Shown here: piece after piece, positions 32,745-43,174 of the stretch
How the letters are laid out: every line of letters begins with the position of its first letter
How positions within the stretch are numbered: the first letter of the stretch is position 1
Origin: Mixophyes australis
Taxonomy: Eukaryota > Chordata > Amphibia > Anura > Limnodynastidae
DNA: 64,000 nucleotides
NCBI GenBank assembly: GCA_036250195.1
Contig: JAVHZZ010000006.1
Span: forward strand, 191,889,850-191,953,849
Direction: 5' to 3'
Program-made: the position numbers and the translations under genes
Notes under the pieces: generated by a model
What the model was told of the DNA's origin: nothing
Databases searched by the model: none
The model's input: only the letters and a program-made list of their open reading frames with translations

Positions 32745-32917
32745 CAGGGGCGGGCTGGCAAATTGTAGCCCGTGGGGCAAGACTCGATTCAGCCGCCTAT
32801 TAGGAACATTTTAAATGAAAAAATGCAGGTGGCCCAGTGACCCAGCCCAAGGTAGCTCACTATGGGACTAGCCCGGGGGGCAGTTGCCCACCTGCCCCCC
32901 AGCCCAGCCTGCCCTTG
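32745..32917. mobile_element. hAT-like MITE, 173 bp
   Basis: Starts CAGGGGCGGGCTGG and ends CCAGCCTGCCCTTG. Flanks TTAGGGGG (32737-32744) and TTACGGGG (32918-32925) match at 7 of 8 positions, as expected of an aged 8-bp duplication. The interior GCAGGTGGCCCAGTGACCCA recurs near 39930. Confidence 0.8.
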
Positions 32918-33096
32918 TTACGGGGATTGTGCATGACTTGGCTGGATCTTTTGTGTTACAGAACTGGTCTTCCCCCTGGCTAACTGAAACAAATATATTA
33001 TATGACTCAGAACTGTCCTTTGTTCCCTAAATCCAATCTATCATCAAAACCTGTAGTACATCTAACAAACACCTCCAGAATATGCATGTATCTAAT

Positions 33097-33382
33097 ACAT
33101 ACTTGCCAACTTTTGCAGCCAACTGTCCAGGAGGGGGCTCCATCTTGGGTGCCTGTCCATGTGAATTGCACCATTAGGCCACACCCCCTGTCAATCTTTG
33201 CCCATTTCAGCCTATCGGTGGGTGGGGGCAGGCCAGCATGACTCGTTTAGCCCCGCCCCCACCCACTTCACAAACGAAGTGAGCTGGACCCGGGATGTTG
33301 TCCCGCTCTCCCGGGAGTCTGGTAGAACTCCCAAAAATTTGGGAGTCTCCCGGACATTCCGGGAGAGTAGGCAACTATGATT
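33097..33382. mobile_element. MITE with TTGCCAACT / AGTAGGCAA ends
   Basis: Begins CATACTTGCCAACTTTTG and ends GGGAGAGTAGGCAACTATG, the same family as 17173-17463 and 42722-42969. The GTCTCCCGGACATTCCGGGA block near the right end is well preserved. Confidence 0.75.
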
Positions 33383-33399
33383 TAAAACAAGACACTGCA

Positions 33400-33535
33400 A
33401 AAAATGTAATTCATGCATTCATATTTTCCTGCAATTTGTTTCTTACTGCCCTTTCCCCTTGTCACCAACCTTTCAGGCAATCCCTGAAAGCACACCTCTT
33501 CAGCCAAGCTTATAAAATTCCTGAACCCCGTTAGA
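33400..33535 (+). mobile_element. LINE C-terminal fragment
   Basis: Plus-strand translation gives PFRQSLKAHLFSQAYKIPEP, the C-terminal end of CR1/L2-like proteins. Only this ~130-base piece is recognisable. It adjoins the MITE on its left. Confidence 0.6.
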
Positions 33536-33727
33536 GTCAAAGAGATAGGCGAAATAAGAAATTATCTGAATGGGGTGTTAAAAGATACATATTCCTATTA
33601 CTTCAACCTGCATTCTAGGTTTAGTGGCCTAGTAAACAGGTTCACATATCTTCAGTCTCCGTAATCACAATCTTAAAGTTCAAATCCACCATCATAAAAA
33701 TAGAGTTTTATAAAATGCTGAGACTTT

Positions 33728-33880
33728 AAAGGGGAAATTCAATTAACCGGAGTGACACCAGAGCCTTGTGCGATGTGCTCCTTTGTGCAATTCCAGTTAT
33801 AACAGTAGAGGAATCTCCGCTCTGAGACTCATCACGCTAGCACCCGGCCTCACTTAGCTTTGAATTGAATCTCACCCGTC
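33728..33880. repeat. Possible MITE with AAATTCAATT / TTGAATTGAATCT ends
   Basis: GGGGAAATTCAATTAACCGG and TTGAATTGAATCTCACCC are weak inverted repeats around a GC-richer centre. It is non-coding, and the family is uncertain. Confidence 0.4.
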
Positions 33881-34639
33881 ATTTTTGGCTAAAATATGTT
33901 TCTACATGTGTTTTAACTTAGGATATTTTTAAATAGTCTATAATTTGTGGATCATATTGACTAAATTATACAGAAATAGGAAAAAAAATACACTTTTATG
34001 ATGGTGTGTGAACATGAATATTTTCAATTAATTAGTGTGCCCCCAGAAATATGTTGTAATATTTTTCATGTTCATACGGCCACCTAATATGTGTCATTTT
34101 CTCTAGTTTTGGGAAATTTATAGGGCTAGGAATGTTTGTTTGGTCTAACTGGAGCTAAGATATTAGCTAAAAAAAAACCCCCAGAGAGTGGCCTGACTAC
34201 TGTCCTTGACAGACGTCTCTTCTGTGTGATTTTGACAGGCCCATAATAAACCTGCTCTCATTCAGGCTGTTTTGAACAATCAATGGCCTCTTCTTTCGGG
34301 AAGTGCAGCAGACCATGCACTGTGCCCGGACATCACCTCTCGAGCCTGGGCAGTGAGGATTTGGCCATATTTTCATCTGATGGCGTAATGCCTGCCAATA
34401 ATCCTGCTGCCTACCAAATATTCTGCTATGCTGCACTCACTCCGAGGTACCTAGTGTGATCCCCACACTTCTATTGCTACCTGCCCTACATTATTTGGAG
34501 GTGTGTGTGTGTCTATTTCCCTGGTCCCAGTAAGATACCTCGAAGGGGCATCTCCCCGCCTAACCATCATCTCATCTAAGCTCTGCCTCTTCTAGATTGG
34601 CCCCTATAGAGGATCATCAGTGTGGCCAGTACAATTCGT
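33881..34639. other. No gene seen
   Basis: No supported gene. A minus-strand open frame at 34197-34436 matches nothing I recognise. Confidence 0.35.
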
Positions 34640-35019
34640 ACCAAAGTCCTCTACTGCAGGTGAAACATGGCCACAACGATTGACCTTCATAAGTTCACAA
34701 GAAAACTCTGCCTAAATAATTTCTTTTTGAAAAACAAAGAGACTAAGAGAAAATACCTCATGCAAGATAAAGAATACATCCACACAACCCTTCATATAGA
34801 CTAGACCCTAGGAATAAAGGATCTAACAAATTTAAGTATGATTAAGGGAAGTGCAAATAACCTCTCCCCACAGGAAAATCAACCAGCAGATGAAGGAGAA
34901 GGTATCGTCATCCTAAACAAAAAAGACTACCTAGAGGAAGCAGACAGACTCCTAGGAGACACCACCACCTACGATAAACTGAAAAGCGATCCAACATTCA
35001 GTTATCAAAGAGACCTCAA
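34640..35019 (+). mobile_element. Penelope-like element, 5' part of reverse transcriptase ORF
   Basis: Plus-strand translation contains NQPADEGEGIVILNKKDYLE and ADRLLGDTTTYDKL, matching the PLE pattern (ADKGG.IV..N..DY..EA...L.D...Y..L) just upstream of the RT core. PLE reverse transcriptases are telomerase-related. The frame before this block carries stops. The ORF is interrupted at 35019 by a hairpin insert with a 16-bp duplication and continues at 35924. Confidence 0.85.
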
Positions 35020-35923
35020 TATAATAATAGGCAGTACAACAAACACATAAATATAGATAGGACATCAAGTGCAGCAAATCAAATAGAGGAAGTGCAAATC
35101 CTCTAATAAACATACATACATTACAAAAAAGTAGATTGCGCATGAGATGTCCTAATAAGGAAATAAACTGTATATAATAATAAACAAGCAGAAAAAACTG
35201 ATTGTGTGGAGGGAATAATATTTTACTCCATATAAACAGATAAAAACAGTTAAAAAATAATACCAATATCTCACATAGAACTAATACACAGGCCCATAAC
35301 GACCTATATAAGGAAGGATTTCAACAGGTATCTCTATGTAATCTAAAGAGATCTCAGTGCTTCCATAGATTAAAATGTCTGTAACCAAGAGAGTAGTTGC
35401 TCTATATAGAGGTATAAACGAAAAAGCTCTGTTTCACCGGATTTAAGCCACTAGATTCAGATGACAATTTCCCACATAATAGGTGGATTGATGTAAGTAG
35501 TTAAATATGTATCTCCATAGTATCAGCTACATCAAGTTCATAAATCAGCAGCGGAGTATAGATATATGAGGCTTGTCCGCCGTATGTAATATTGATTCGG
35601 CTAATATACTTATCAAGCCAGCAATAGGTAAACATACAGGGGATACAAGTCCAAATACCGGTCTCGCCGCGTGAGCGGCTAGTAGATCCAAGCTGAGTCT
35701 TGTGTGGTGCACACCAGCAAAATCAATCCGGACTAACACAAGGTTATATGGTTCATCACTTTATTCTATGTGAGATATTGGTATTATTTTTTAACTGTTT
35801 TTATCTGTTTATATGGAGTAAAATATTAGTCCCTCCACACAATCAGTTTTTTTCTGCTTGTTTATTATTATATATAGTTTATTTCCTTATTAGGACATCT
35901 CATGCGCAATCTGCTTTTTTGTA
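35020..35923. mobile_element. Hairpin-shaped insert with 16-bp target duplication
   Basis: ATCAAAGAGACCTCAA occurs at 35004-35019 and again at 35924-35939, so the 904 bases between were inserted into the PLE ORF. The insert has long inverted arms of about 155 bases: roughly 35120-35276, starting ACAAAAAAGTAGATTGCGCA, and 35768-35922, ending TGCGCAATCTGCTTTTTTGT. The left arm is preceded by ~100 extra bases. There is no coding capacity. This is the same layout as 43175-44300. Long, non-fixed duplications and inverted terminal segments fit Penelope-like insertion products, so I infer a non-autonomous PLE relative. Confidence 0.75.
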
Positions 35924-37560
35924 ATCAAAGAGACCTCAACAAACTACTCTACAGTGGATTACGCTAATGGATCCTTAATAAGAAAGAACAAGTATAGCTC
36001 ACCAAACCACACCCAAGGATCCCAGTGTTCTACTACATACCAAAGATTCACAAGGACATCAACAAACCACCAGGAAGACTAATAGTATCAGGGGATGAAT
36101 CCCGGACATGCAACCTATCAGAATATATAGACCGCTTTCTCCAACCTCTAGACAGCACATAAAGGAGCTATCTTAAGGACACAAGCCAGATTCTGAAGGT
36201 TTTAAGCAACCTTAAATGTAAAGATGACTATCTACTCGCCACTTGTGATGTGGTCTCCTTTTACACAATTATCAACCATGAAAAAGGATGCAAACACAAC
36301 AAACACTTCCTCCAGAAATAAACATCTATACCCAACACCCAAACATAATTCCTAGTAGACCGAATGAATTCATCCTCAACCACAACTACTTCTGGTATGA
36401 AGCAGTTAAAAGGAGCAGCAATGGGTACGAAATTCACACCAAGTAAAGCTCTTCATGGCAAAATGGGAAGAGGATCATATATGGAAAAACAACCCTTACC
36501 TTACTAACCTCATCATATAGCAAATGAACATAGAGGACATTCTCTTCATCTGGAAAGGCAACAACAAAAATTTGAGCATCTTCATCAACCGCATCAATGA
36601 CAATGATTTAAACTTGAAATTCACCATCAATATCAGCAATGTACAGTTGGAATTTTTGGACTAATAGAAGAGGGAGAATTTCATAAAAAAAACTACATCA
36701 AACCTATAGACTGTAGCAATTACATTCCAGTATCCAGCAAACAGCAACTAGCTGCAGACCATCCCAGGAGGAAAATTGAAGAGGTTAAGAAGAAACTGCT
36801 CTAGCTTGCACAATATAGAGAAACAAGCATCTACCCTCAAAGCAAAATTCGAAGAAATGAAGTATGAATATCCACTCCTCAACATAGAACTAGAAAAATG
36901 AAGAAAAGAAAACAGAGAAGAGAATCTTTACTAAACTACTTAACTACAAAGAAAAGAAGAATACAACAGAACAACCACTCTTTATGACCCAGTACAATAG
37001 TAGCCACAAGCAATTAGAACAAATTCAGAATAAACACTGACACATCCTCTTACAGGACAAAATATTGAAAGAAACTTTCAACAACGTTCAATTGTAATCT
37101 ACAAGGCGGCAAGAAATCAAAGAAACATCCTCACATCAAGCTTCCAGGGCTAACATTCCTGGATATAAAGCACGTACAGAAACCCTGGAGAGGAGGAGAT
37201 TACATTTCCCAAATATCAAAAAAAGATGTGAAGTGGATTTACACCCAGAGGGCTCAATATATCCTAACAACTTTTCTGTGAATATAACACTGGGAGAACC
37301 CAGAATTCAGCATTACTCACTTTATTATTTTCCTCCCTCTTTAATTATATTTATATTTATTATCATTTATACTTATGTTCATTTTCATATTTATTTTAAT
37401 TTTAATTTTATTTTATTTTATTGTATTTTATTTTATTTTAATAATTTACATTTTTTTTAAATATATTATTTTCACAAGTATTTTCATAGTTATTTTTAGT
37501 TTATATTTATGTTTACATTTATTATTATTTTTATTAAATAGACAAGTGGTATATTCTGCG
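35924..37560 (+). mobile_element. Penelope-like element, reverse transcriptase core, decayed
   Basis: After the insert the ORF resumes. PRIPVFYYIPKIHKDINKPP and GRLIVSG (36013 onward) are the PLE block P.FY.LPKIHK....PPGRPIVSG. LLATCDVVSFYT (about 36230-36270) carries the first catalytic Asp, and GAAMGTKFTP matches the GTAMGTKFAP motif. Later frames include NYIPVSSKQQLAADHPRRKI. Many stops and frameshifts make it inactive. A GIY-YIG endonuclease domain was not recognised. From about 37317 the sequence becomes T-rich and non-coding. Confidence 0.88.
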
Positions 37561-37735
37561 CCAAATTAAATTACTTCCCTCTATTTTTCCCACTCTACAT
37601 TGGATACCCTATACTATTTAAACACACCAATCTTACACCCCCACACACACTACCCTGATGAAGTCCCACTTGAGTGGGACAAAACGCATTAGAAAAAAAT
37701 ACTCAACTACTCCACATCACCCTACCAGAACAAAA
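37561..37735 (+). mobile_element. PLE 3' terminal region with ribozyme relic
   Basis: The non-coding sequence following the RT body carries hammerhead-like motif H4. The position matches the location of hammerheads in PLE terminal repeats. Confidence 0.55.
37655..37690 (+). ncRNA. Hammerhead ribozyme-like motif H4 (decayed)
   Basis: CTGATGA (37655-37661) is exact. Stem II GTCCCACT/AGTGGGAC (37663-37670 and 37673-37680) is a perfect eight-base pair with a two-base loop. The GAAAC position reads AAAAC, ACGCATT follows, and no stem I pairing is visible. It is a likely inactive relic, but it sits directly behind a recognisable PLE reverse transcriptase, which ties the other motifs to this class. 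Confidence 0.55.
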
Positions 37736-38098
37736 CTCAAACCTGCATTCGTCTGACCGTTTTTGCTAGCTTCCCCCAGAAGGAACATTTGTTATCTGGC
37801 ATCAGAAGTGGTGAAAAGGACTGATGCCTGTGGGCTCCACCGAAACTAGGCATCTCAAATGGTGAAACAGGCAGCCGCACGCCCGCAGCTACATCACTGA
37901 TCACTGCTGACACCACTGCTAAAGAGGCAAAGTACTTTTATACTAAACTGCTTTTAAAAGAGCAACCTAGAGCATTATACTCATTTCCATCTCTACAAAT
38001 TCCGAACTACCACTCTCACCACTCTCACTTATCCCTTCACATACCTCCCAACTACCCGACCTCTTAATCCAGACCACCTCATTCCCACCACACTTTTA

Positions 38099-38273
38099 GG
38101 GGTAGATTTACTAAGCTGCGGGTTTGAAAAAGTGGGGATGTTGCTTATAGCAACCAATCAGATTTTAGCTTTCATTTATTTAGTACTTTCTACAAAATGA
38201 CAGCTGGAATCTGATTGGTTGCCATAGGCAACATCCCCACTTTTTCAAACCCGCAGCTTAGTAAATCTAGCCC
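38099..38273. mobile_element. Harbinger-like 175-bp palindromic MITE, second full copy
   Basis: Same length and ends as 27299-27473 (GGGGTAGATTTACTAAGCTG ... CAGCTTAGTAAATCTAGCCC), with TTA on both sides (38096-38098 and 38274-38276). Confidence 0.9.
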
Positions 38274-38393
38274 TTAGTATCCATAGTTGCCACCACACCT
38301 TCTATCCAAATCTTTACATCTACTCCCACTTGTCTCACTGACATCATTTGTTTATCTTTTCGCCCAACCCCATCTATATTTTCATCTCTCTAA

Positions 38394-38634
38394 GGGCCTG
38401 ATTCATTAAGGATCTTAACTTAAGAAACTTCTTATTTCAGTCTCCTGGACAAAACCATATTACAATGCAAGAGGGGCAAATTAGTATTTTGTTTTGCACA
38501 TAAGTTAAATACTGACTGTTTTTTCATGTAGCACACAAATACTTGATAGCTTATTTGTACACTGAAATTTAAAGTTGATATTTGTGTGCTACATGAAAAA
38601 ACAGGCAGTATTTAACTTATACGTGTTAACCAAA
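38394..38634. mobile_element. Palindrome-bearing MITE with GGGCCTGATTCATTAAGG end
   Basis: Starts GGGCCTGATTCATTAAGGAT. It contains an inverted pair TAAGTTAAATACTGACTG...GTGTGCTACATGAAAAAACA (about 38503-38545 and 38577-38620). The family recurs at 42970-43159 plus 44316-44338, in the opposite orientation, and diverged at 58060-58345. The right end of this copy lacks the terminal block. Confidence 0.7.
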
Positions 38635-38639
38635 TATAT

Positions 38640-39560
38640 AATATAATCTTATAGGACGGGAGTTTATTAACCAGAAAAGAGATAAAAATAAATTAGGCTT
38701 TTTAGCTGATAACCACAGGAATAGGATGCTCAGCCCCATCCAAAGCTTTACAACAGATAGGGCCCGGCGCTTCTTTAGCCTCTGGGTGCAGTGTCACAGA
38801 TATGTTTAGTGTGAATAAATCTTATTAAACAGTGGAAATATTCTATAAGGTCTCTTGTGGGTATTTGTTCAGTCAAAAAGGGGATATGTAATATGTAATG
38901 TAATAGATGAGTTATCTTGAAAAACTGCAACACGCTACAGGAACACAGATCTTTACTGACCATTTAATTGTGTTATTTACTTTCCCAGAGTCATGAGCTG
39001 CTGCAGCCTTATAGATATATTGTTTAATTACTAAGAACAATATATGGATAATGTGGTAGAGCGAGATAAGGAGAATACTACCTAAAATCTGAAGCTTAAG
39101 GATATTATCAGAGTGGCTGAGTACTCTCCCTATGTCACAGAATCCAACATAACTAATAGCTAACATCACAATGTAATGGGTATTTATCTCGTATAATTGC
39201 GAAGAAGCCTTTAACTCACCACGGTTCCTTACACTAGTGGTAGATTTAGAACATATAGTCACAAAAACAAAGGATAGATGGAAGACGGCGCTATAGGGTA
39301 TGTTCGTATATATCAATAGATGATCACAAAACTGCTTTTCTTTCAATTCCTCACTGTTTTGTGATGCGGTGCTTTTCACAAATGTTCTTTTTCTTATTTG
39401 AAATGTAAATCCTTATGTGAATCAGCATGTCATATGTGGAAAATATGAAAAAGAGCAGATCACATGAAGATAGGAGTCATATGGGAGACACAGGAAGAGA
39501 TCAGTGATGGAAGTTAATGTACTTACACACAGATATTGTATCATCTATGATTAACTATTA
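38640..39560. other. Unclassified non-coding segment
   Basis: Contains minus-strand open frames at 38775-38963 and 38912-39379 that match no family. Its moderately complex sequence could be another terminal region of a retroelement, but I found no hammerhead core here. Confidence 0.3.
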
Positions 39561-39859
39561 TGAACTGATGATATTATTTAAATAATTATCTGGAGTTGTT
39601 GTGGTGTAATTAGCATAAGGGGAAGAGTAGATGTGATTAAACAATGGTATCTGAGAAGGAACATATTTAACATGGTCCCATATCTGGAGGCATAGCATTG
39701 AATACCAACAACATATTGTGTACAGTTAGAAGTAGTGATTATGATTTTGGCAATTATTATTGTTACGATATGCCATACATGGATCTTTTTTCAGATGCAA
39801 ACTTTAATATGCTTTCAGATCTCAGAATAAACAGGTTACATAACCCTTTCTCCTTCCAG

Positions 39860-40070
39860 CATTAGCCTAGGGGGGGGGTTAGACTGGACTCAGCAGCCTA
39901 TTAGGAAATTTTAAAGGGAAAAAAAATGCAGGTGGCCCAGTGACCCAGCCCAAGGTAGCCCACTATGGGCCTGACCAGGGGGGGCAGATGCCCCCTATCC
40001 CCCAGCCCAGCCTGCTCGCTCTACCCCCCAGGCTAAAGTCTGCCAGCCCTCCCCTGCCTGGGGGTAAATG
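39860..40070. mobile_element. Diverged copy of the 32745 hAT-like MITE
   Basis: The interior GCAGGTGGCCCAGTGACCCAGCC and CCAGCCCAGCCTGC match the 32745 copy (quoted parts overlap that copy's core). The ends are eroded and no duplication is visible. Confidence 0.6.
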
Positions 40071-40139
40071 TATTAACGAGTGATTTTTGCAAATTGACGA
40101 TATTCAGCGACTTTAAAAGCTACATTTAAAATGTGTCTA

Positions 40140-40740
40140 AAGGCAAATCTTGCCTATCTTCTTATGTAGTTTTTTTTTTTATTGAAAGCCCGGGAACAGT
40201 GCTTTCATGCCCTAATGAACGAAAAAAAGTGCAAAACTTAAAAAACGTGCACTAGGGTGCGGTTCTTGGCCCTCCTCAAAGAAGGATAGGCCCTAGTCCC
40301 CGACCCCCAGATCCTAATGGACCCTTAGGGGGCAGGGGTCTTCAGACCCCCTTCACCGCAAGGCTAGGGGGGTTCCTTTCAGCCCTGAGATCCAACGAGG
40401 CTTCACCCAGGGCTCGACAACTGGCTCACCCCCAGAAGGATGAGCAAACGATGGGGTTAAGGGAGGCAGGAACCAAAAGGCCGCACAGCCCCCCCTAGAT
40501 CTTAGGGGACACAGAGCCCAAAAGGGCCTACCCGCACCCCTAAAAATCCGTGAAGCAATCAACATAAAAGGGAAAATGACAAACATGAAGTGTAATAAAT
40601 AAAAAATAAAAAAGTGCTGAGTGGTTACGGCCCCAGCCTCATGGCTGGGCTCTTATAAAAATGTTCTCGCCCAGCCATAAGGCCGGGGCAAAGAATAAAA
40701 GGCGATGCGTATATTGAAAGTGGTATAACGTGCTAGGTGC
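40140..40740. repeat. GC-rich repeat with hairpin
   Basis: A hairpin, GCCCCAGCCTCATGGCTGGGC with its near-complement GCCCAGCCATAAGGCCGGGGC, lies at about 40630-40688. GGACCCTTAGGGGGCAGGGG-type blocks precede it. No coding sequence is supported, and the minus-strand open frame at 40353-40586 is compositional. Confidence 0.5.
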
Positions 40741-42440
40741 CAACATAATCACATTGTATCTTTTTTAAGGTGCTGCTGACCTGTGATTTTTTTTGGCACC
40801 CCCGGATCGCCACTCCAGGGGCACATTAGTCCTGGGCTTTCAACGCAGCTCACCCGTACCCTGGCCAGAGGACCAAGTGCAGCTCTGCCACAGCTGCACT
40901 CCCCAATAATACTGTTTGAAAGAGGGAGGAGAGCAAGAACATTACAAATCCTAGATAACATATGAAATGCCTTCACTCCCAACATCAGTCTTTCCTCTGT
41001 GCTCTCGCAGCAGCTCAATGAGGCCAATTTCCTTAAGTAGCTCCAGCAAGGCTTTAAGGAATTAGTAATGGCGCCGAAGAGTGATAAGGAAGGATGGTCG
41101 CTAGGGGGCCCGAGGCAAGTGGCATGAAGAAAGGGGGGCAGATAACAAAGTCTGTCCTATTTTGTTACACCTGAGCAGTGCAGGCAGCCACTCAGGGAAA
41201 GGAGGGGGCGAGACAGGAGGCAGAACAAGGTGAGGGCAGCTAAAGGAGAGGGGGAAGGAAGTTTATTATAAATAGTTTTTCAGTCTTGCAAGGACTCTGA
41301 ACAACCCTCTGGACCTCCAAGGATTTTAAATTAACAGAGGAAGACCAGGTCGCTCTAGGGCATCAGCCCTGGGGGTGGTAAATAAGAATTCATAAGTTCA
41401 AAAAAAAGATAAAGACATTTTAAATGATGAACTCTTAAAAAAACAAAAAAGCTAAAATTTTGTTTTGATTAATTGAACATTTTGTGTTTTTTAATGCTAC
41501 AAAGTAAATACATTCAGATAAGTAAATAAGAAAACTATGAAGTGTAAACTAAAGTATAAATGTTAGTGGAATTGTACTGTACTCAGATATGTCCAGGTAG
41601 CAATTGTTGAGCAGAGATGTTTGGGTTAGGATACTTGCGTGTTAATGTATGTAACAAAATATTACTATCTAAGGTGGGACAAGGCAGAGGCACAATTGCT
41701 TTAGTTCAAGGATGTAATTTGGACTTTGTTTTTTGTTTTTATGAAACAATGTTTACATTGATATACTTTGTGCATAAACAAGCAAGCTGATGGTTCTAAC
41801 AATTGGTCACCCCCTTTCCCAGACATTCTTTTGTTTGACATGATTAGTTTAGGAGATAAGGAGTGAAGTTGTACGTTGATTGGGCTTATTACGGGGAGGG
41901 GACAAGGTTATATCTAGGCTGTGGTTACAATTACAATAAGGAATCATCATGTATGTTATTATAAACATTTCTTTCTTAGTAGTAAGATTTGTAGTCACTC
42001 AGAATATATACATGCTGTGGTTTCATTTCCTTTATCTATTTCTTACACCTTCTGGTCACATGTTTGTCCTGTGCTGATGTAGTCTTATAGATACTCTACC
42101 TTAAATTACTACTTGGCGGCGATATATATAGATATAGGATACTACCTTACCGATAATTTTTATATTACAGACATTATGTACAGATCTGCATACATATATT
42201 ATTAATTATTATTATACTGTAAGGCTATTAAATGTATTCAACGTTGCTCAACAAAAGGAATTTTCATTACAAGGTGAATGCAAAATATATTTATGCTGCA
42301 CAGGTTAATTTATTATGTGGTTAGACTCCTTTAAAATATACCATTAGCAGCATTGATGGCATCACTTATAAGCTGAACTCATTATCAGCATTAATAGTAA
42401 TGCATATGCATATATGTTATGGTGTTGGGTGAAGTATAGC
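40741..42440. other. No gene seen
   Basis: The open frames at 40749-41027 and 40783-40965 overlap on opposite strands and match nothing. The remainder is AT-rich. Confidence 0.35.
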
Positions 42441-42442
42441 AG

Positions 42443-42444
<2 letters not shown>

Positions 42445-42488
<44 letters not shown>
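42445..42488. repeat. (AT)n(GT)n microsatellite
   Basis: About 36 bases of AT repeat followed by GTGTGTGT. Confidence 0.95.
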
Positions 42489-42721
42489 AATTTGTAAAAT
42501 ACTGATGTAGGACAGTAACTAAATAATAGGTACGTCAGTGAAGACTGTAGATCATTTAATGTGGTGAAATACTGTAGTAGCGTAATAACGCAGTTAACAT
42601 GCCTTATTGCTCTGATTTTTACTATTGGTTCAACCAAATTCATCCTATGTGGTCAATAGTATGTAAGATAACATAAATATTGAATAGCATGGGTTTAAAT
42701 AGGTTGGCTAGCACAGACTTA

Positions 42722-42969
42722 ATAACATACTTGCCAACTTTTCCTCGTTGGCTTCAGGGAGATCCAGGGGGAGGTGGGCGTGCGGGGGCAGGGCTTGACC
42801 AATCACATAATTTTGGCACCACCCCCTAAATGATTGTCACAATTTTGGCCAATTACAGCAGGGGGCGAGGCTAAGATGACGCGATATTTGAGTCATTAAG
42901 TCGCGCCCCCGCCATTTATCAATAGCAGGGGGGGAGAACCACGAGGTTGCCCTGCTCTCCCGGGAGCCT
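42722..42969. mobile_element. MITE with TTGCCAACTTTTCC start, right end lost
   Basis: Starts ACATACTTGCCAACTTTTCC as in 17173 and 33097. It ends within GCTCTCCCGGGAGCCTGGG, where the palindromic MITE at 42970 takes over, so its terminal repeat is missing. Confidence 0.65.
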
Positions 42970-43174
42970 GGGAAAAATACTGACTGTTTTTTCATGTAGC
43001 ACCCAAATACTTGATAGCTTATTTGTACACTGAAATTTAAAGTTGATATTTGTGTGCTACATGAAAAAAACAGTCAGTATTTAACTTATGTGTAAAACAG
43101 AAAACTAATTTTCACCCCTTGCATTGTAACATGGTTTTGTCCAGGAGACTTAAATAAGAAACTTCTTAATTTAA
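42970..43174. mobile_element. Palindrome-bearing MITE (second copy), left part of split host
   Basis: AATACTGACTGTTTTTTCAT and its mirror ATGAAAAAAACAGTCAGTAT form the hairpin. The copy continues through ACATGGTTTTGTCCAGGAGA to AACTTCTTAATTTAA (43160-43174). There it is interrupted by the 1126-bp insert. Its terminal block resumes at 44316 and ends AATGAATCAGGCCCC near 44338. Confidence 0.75.

Noticed and set aside
35390..35470. Possible hammerhead in the 35020-35923 insert (minus strand GGTGAAACAGAGC)
   Set aside because: A GAAAC-like string is present but CTGATGA is not, and neither stem I nor a convincing stem II pairs.
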